Notes under the pieces: generated by a model
What the model was told of the DNA's origin: nothing
Databases searched by the model: none
The model's input: only the letters and a program-made list of their open reading frames with translations
Made by a program: the position numbers and the translations under genes
Assembly (NCBI GenBank): GCA_002409975.1
Contig: DHOO01000040.1
Span: 8,158-14,960, forward strand
Length of the DNA: 6,803 nucleotides
From: Firmicutes bacterium UBA5388
Lineage (GTDB): Bacteria > Bacillota > UBA4882 > UBA10575
Direction of reading: 5' to 3'
Shown: positions 5,289 through 6,803 of the stretch, one piece after another
How the letters are laid out: each line of letters opens with the position of its first letter
Numbering within the stretch: position 1 is the stretch's first letter

Positions 5289-6803
5289 ATGTTGCTTGTG
5301 ATTCTTCCGGCTATTCCCCTTATAGGGGGGCTTTTCGTGCTCTTTAAGCGGAGCAGAGCCATAAACATACCTTTAGTCACCAGTGCTATTGTTTTTGTCT
5401 TAGGAGGCTTCGGACTGAGAAATGTTTTTGAGGGTAGGCCATTAAACTTTCGGATACCCCTTTCCGGTCCTTATACGCCGACTTTTCACGCTGATTCCCT
5501 ATCCGCCATCTTTGTGATGCTGGCCGCCTTTCTCTGGTTTGCCGTTTCTATCTATGCGCCGGAATATATGAAACATGAAGGTGGGACCAGGAGATTTGAG
5601 TTCTGTACATTACTGACCCTGTCAGCTGTCTTGGGGGTTTTTTTGGCCGGCGATCTGTTTACAATACTACTCTTCTTTGAGCTGATGACGATTGCCTCGT
5701 TTTTCTGGGTTATTCACCGATGGAATAAAGAAGCAGTCCGGGCCGGCTATTTCTATTTGTTCTTTAGTATCGTCGGAGGCCTTTTTCTGGCTTTGGGGAT
5801 CGTGCTGTTGGGCGCGGCCACGGAGGCGCTGCCTGAAGTTGGCGGGGGCTTTGTTGCTCCCTTAGACTCTAGACTGTTTACTTGGAGTGTTGTTCTTTTT
5901 ATGGCGGGATTCGGGATTAAGGCCGGGATGGCGCCCCTGCATCTTTGGCTTCCCCATGCCCACTCGGTGGCGCCTACTCCCAGCAGCGCACTCTTATCAG
6001 GACTCCTGATTAAGGTGGGAGCCTATGGTCTGATCCGGGTGGGTGAGTTCGCCGGTTGGGGGAGGGTATTAGGGAGCGGGATGACCTGGCTAGGACCTGG
6101 TCTTGCTCTTCTAGGCGCCTGTACGATGCTAGTGGGCGTTACGGCGGCATTGCTCCAAAGTGATGCGAAACGGCTTTTAGCTTACCATAGTGTCAGTCAG
6201 ATTGGTTATATTATCCTCGGGCTGGGCATTGGTCTTTATCTGGGATCCGATGGGGGCCTTGGCCTCTTAGGCGCGATCTATCATATTGTCAATCACGCTT
6301 TATTTAAAGCTGCCCTCTTCCTGGGTGTCGGTGTGATCTATCTTCATACGAAAGAAACTAATTTGTATAACCTCGGCGGGCTGTGGCGCCGTTTTCCGGT
6401 GACCGCTGTCCTCATGTTTCTTGCTGTTTTGGGTATTACCGGGGCGCCGGGACTGAATGGCTATGCCAGCAAGACGCTGCTCCATCATGCAGTCAGTCTG
6501 GCTGCTGAAACCGGAACACCATGGGTTGTTTGGGTGGAACGGCTGTTTTTGTTAGTGGGAGTTGGTACCACCGCGTCTTTTACTAAGCTGTATTATCTCA
6601 TCTTTCTTGGCAAACCTGCCGAGATCAAGATCTCCGTCGGCGTGTCTCCCAGGCTGCAGCTGGCCATGGGTTTACTAACTGCTGTTATGGTGGGAATTGG
6701 ACTTGCACCGGAGTTTTTCCCTAATAATGTGGCAGTACCGGCGGCTCAAGCATTAGGTATGGAGAATGCCGCCGCCAGCTTAGTTGGTCTATCGTTTTGG
6801 AAT
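5289..6803 (+). CDS. Antiporter-like proton-translocating subunit (MnhD/NuoL/HyfB-like), third of three, 3'-truncated
   Basis: An uninterrupted frame of 505 codons from ATG 5289 to the window end, with no stop reached. It encodes a third member of the proton-conducting transporter family, about 14 or more helices. Relay residues visible are Glu131 in helix 5 (GDLFTILLFFELMTIAS), Lys211 in helix 7 (GFGIKAGMAPLHLWLP) and Lys242 in helix 8 (SGLLIKVGAYGLIRV). His332, His336 and Lys340 lie in helix 11 (HIVNHALFKAALFL), and Lys395 in helix 12 (GAPGLNGYASKTLLHHA). The loop reads WLPHAH where the first subunit has WLPDAH. AKRLLAYHSVSQIGYIILG is the helix 10 region. The NGYASKTLL pattern and a frame already longer than both neighbours suggest a form with an extended C terminus. 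It is preceded by a 55-base gap holding an inverted repeat and a very strong binding site. Confidence 0.92.
   Translation, partial: MLLVILPAIPLIGGLFVLFKRSRAINIPLVTSAIVFVLGGFGLRNVFEGRPLNFRIPLSGPYTPTFHADSLSAIFVMLAAFLWFAVSIYAPEYMKHEGGTRRFEFCTLLTLSAVLGVFLAGDLFTILLFFELMTIASFFWVIHRWNKEAVRAGYFYLFFSIVGGLFLALGIVLLGAATEALPEVGGGFVAPLDSRLFTWSVVLFMAGFGIKAGMAPLHLWLPHAHSVAPTPSSALLSGLLIKVGAYGLIRVGEFAGWGRVLGSGMTWLGPGLALLGACTMLVGVTAALLQSDAKRLLAYHSVSQIGYIILGLGIGLYLGSDGGLGLLGAIYHIVNHALFKAALFLGVGVIYLHTKETNLYNLGGLWRRFPVTAVLMFLAVLGITGAPGLNGYASKTLLHHAVSLAAETGTPWVVWVERLFLLVGVGTTASFTKLYYLIFLGKPAEIKISVGVSPRLQLAMGLLTAVMVGIGLAPEFFPNNVAVPAAQALGMENAAASLVGLSFWN

Noticed and set aside
2272..6803. Respiratory complex I (nuo) operon
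   Set aside because: The three large subunits resemble NuoL/M/N, but MnhE/F/G/B and MbhD/MbhE genes are Mrp/MBH-specific, and no NuoA, NuoH or NuoJ gene is present.

Overview
The window is a single, densely packed operon on the + strand, open at both ends. It encodes an Mrp/MBH-type multisubunit cation/proton antiporter membrane module. Ten genes follow one another with short gaps or overlaps. In order they are the 3' part of an MnhE/MrpE gene, then MnhF, MnhG, a stand-alone MbhD-like (DUF4040) subunit, a stand-alone MbhE-like subunit, MnhB, MnhC (NuoK-like), and three consecutive large antiporter-like (MnhD/NuoL/M/N family) subunits. The last of these runs off the 3' edge and is open for 505 codons. 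Apart from about 55 bp between the second and third antiporter genes there is essentially no non-coding DNA. No promoter, terminator, RNA gene, mobile element or CRISPR array is visible.

Organism: the purine-rich AAGGAGG-type ribosome binding sites, frequent GTG starts, moderate GC content and the style of the proteins suggest a Clostridia-like, probably anaerobic, Firmicute. This is an inference; no marker gene is present to confirm it.

How the genes work together: in canonical bacterial Mrp antiporters the NuoL-like domain, DUF4040 and MbhE segments are fused into one giant MrpA. Here DUF4040 and MbhE are separate small genes, and the order E-F-G-(MbhD)-(MbhE)-B-C-D matches the mbhA-H order of archaeal membrane-bound hydrogenase operons. 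The small subunits would form the ion-translocation half of the complex. The MnhC protein would link them to the antiporter-like subunits, which carry the glutamate/lysine relay of proton pumping. Three antiporter-like subunits in a row is more than the usual two of Mrp (MrpA, MrpD) or one of MBH. The middle one lacks two normally conserved polar residues. No hydrogenase, formate dehydrogenase or other redox subunit lies inside the window, so whether this is a plain antiporter or the membrane arm of a redox-driven pump cannot be decided here.
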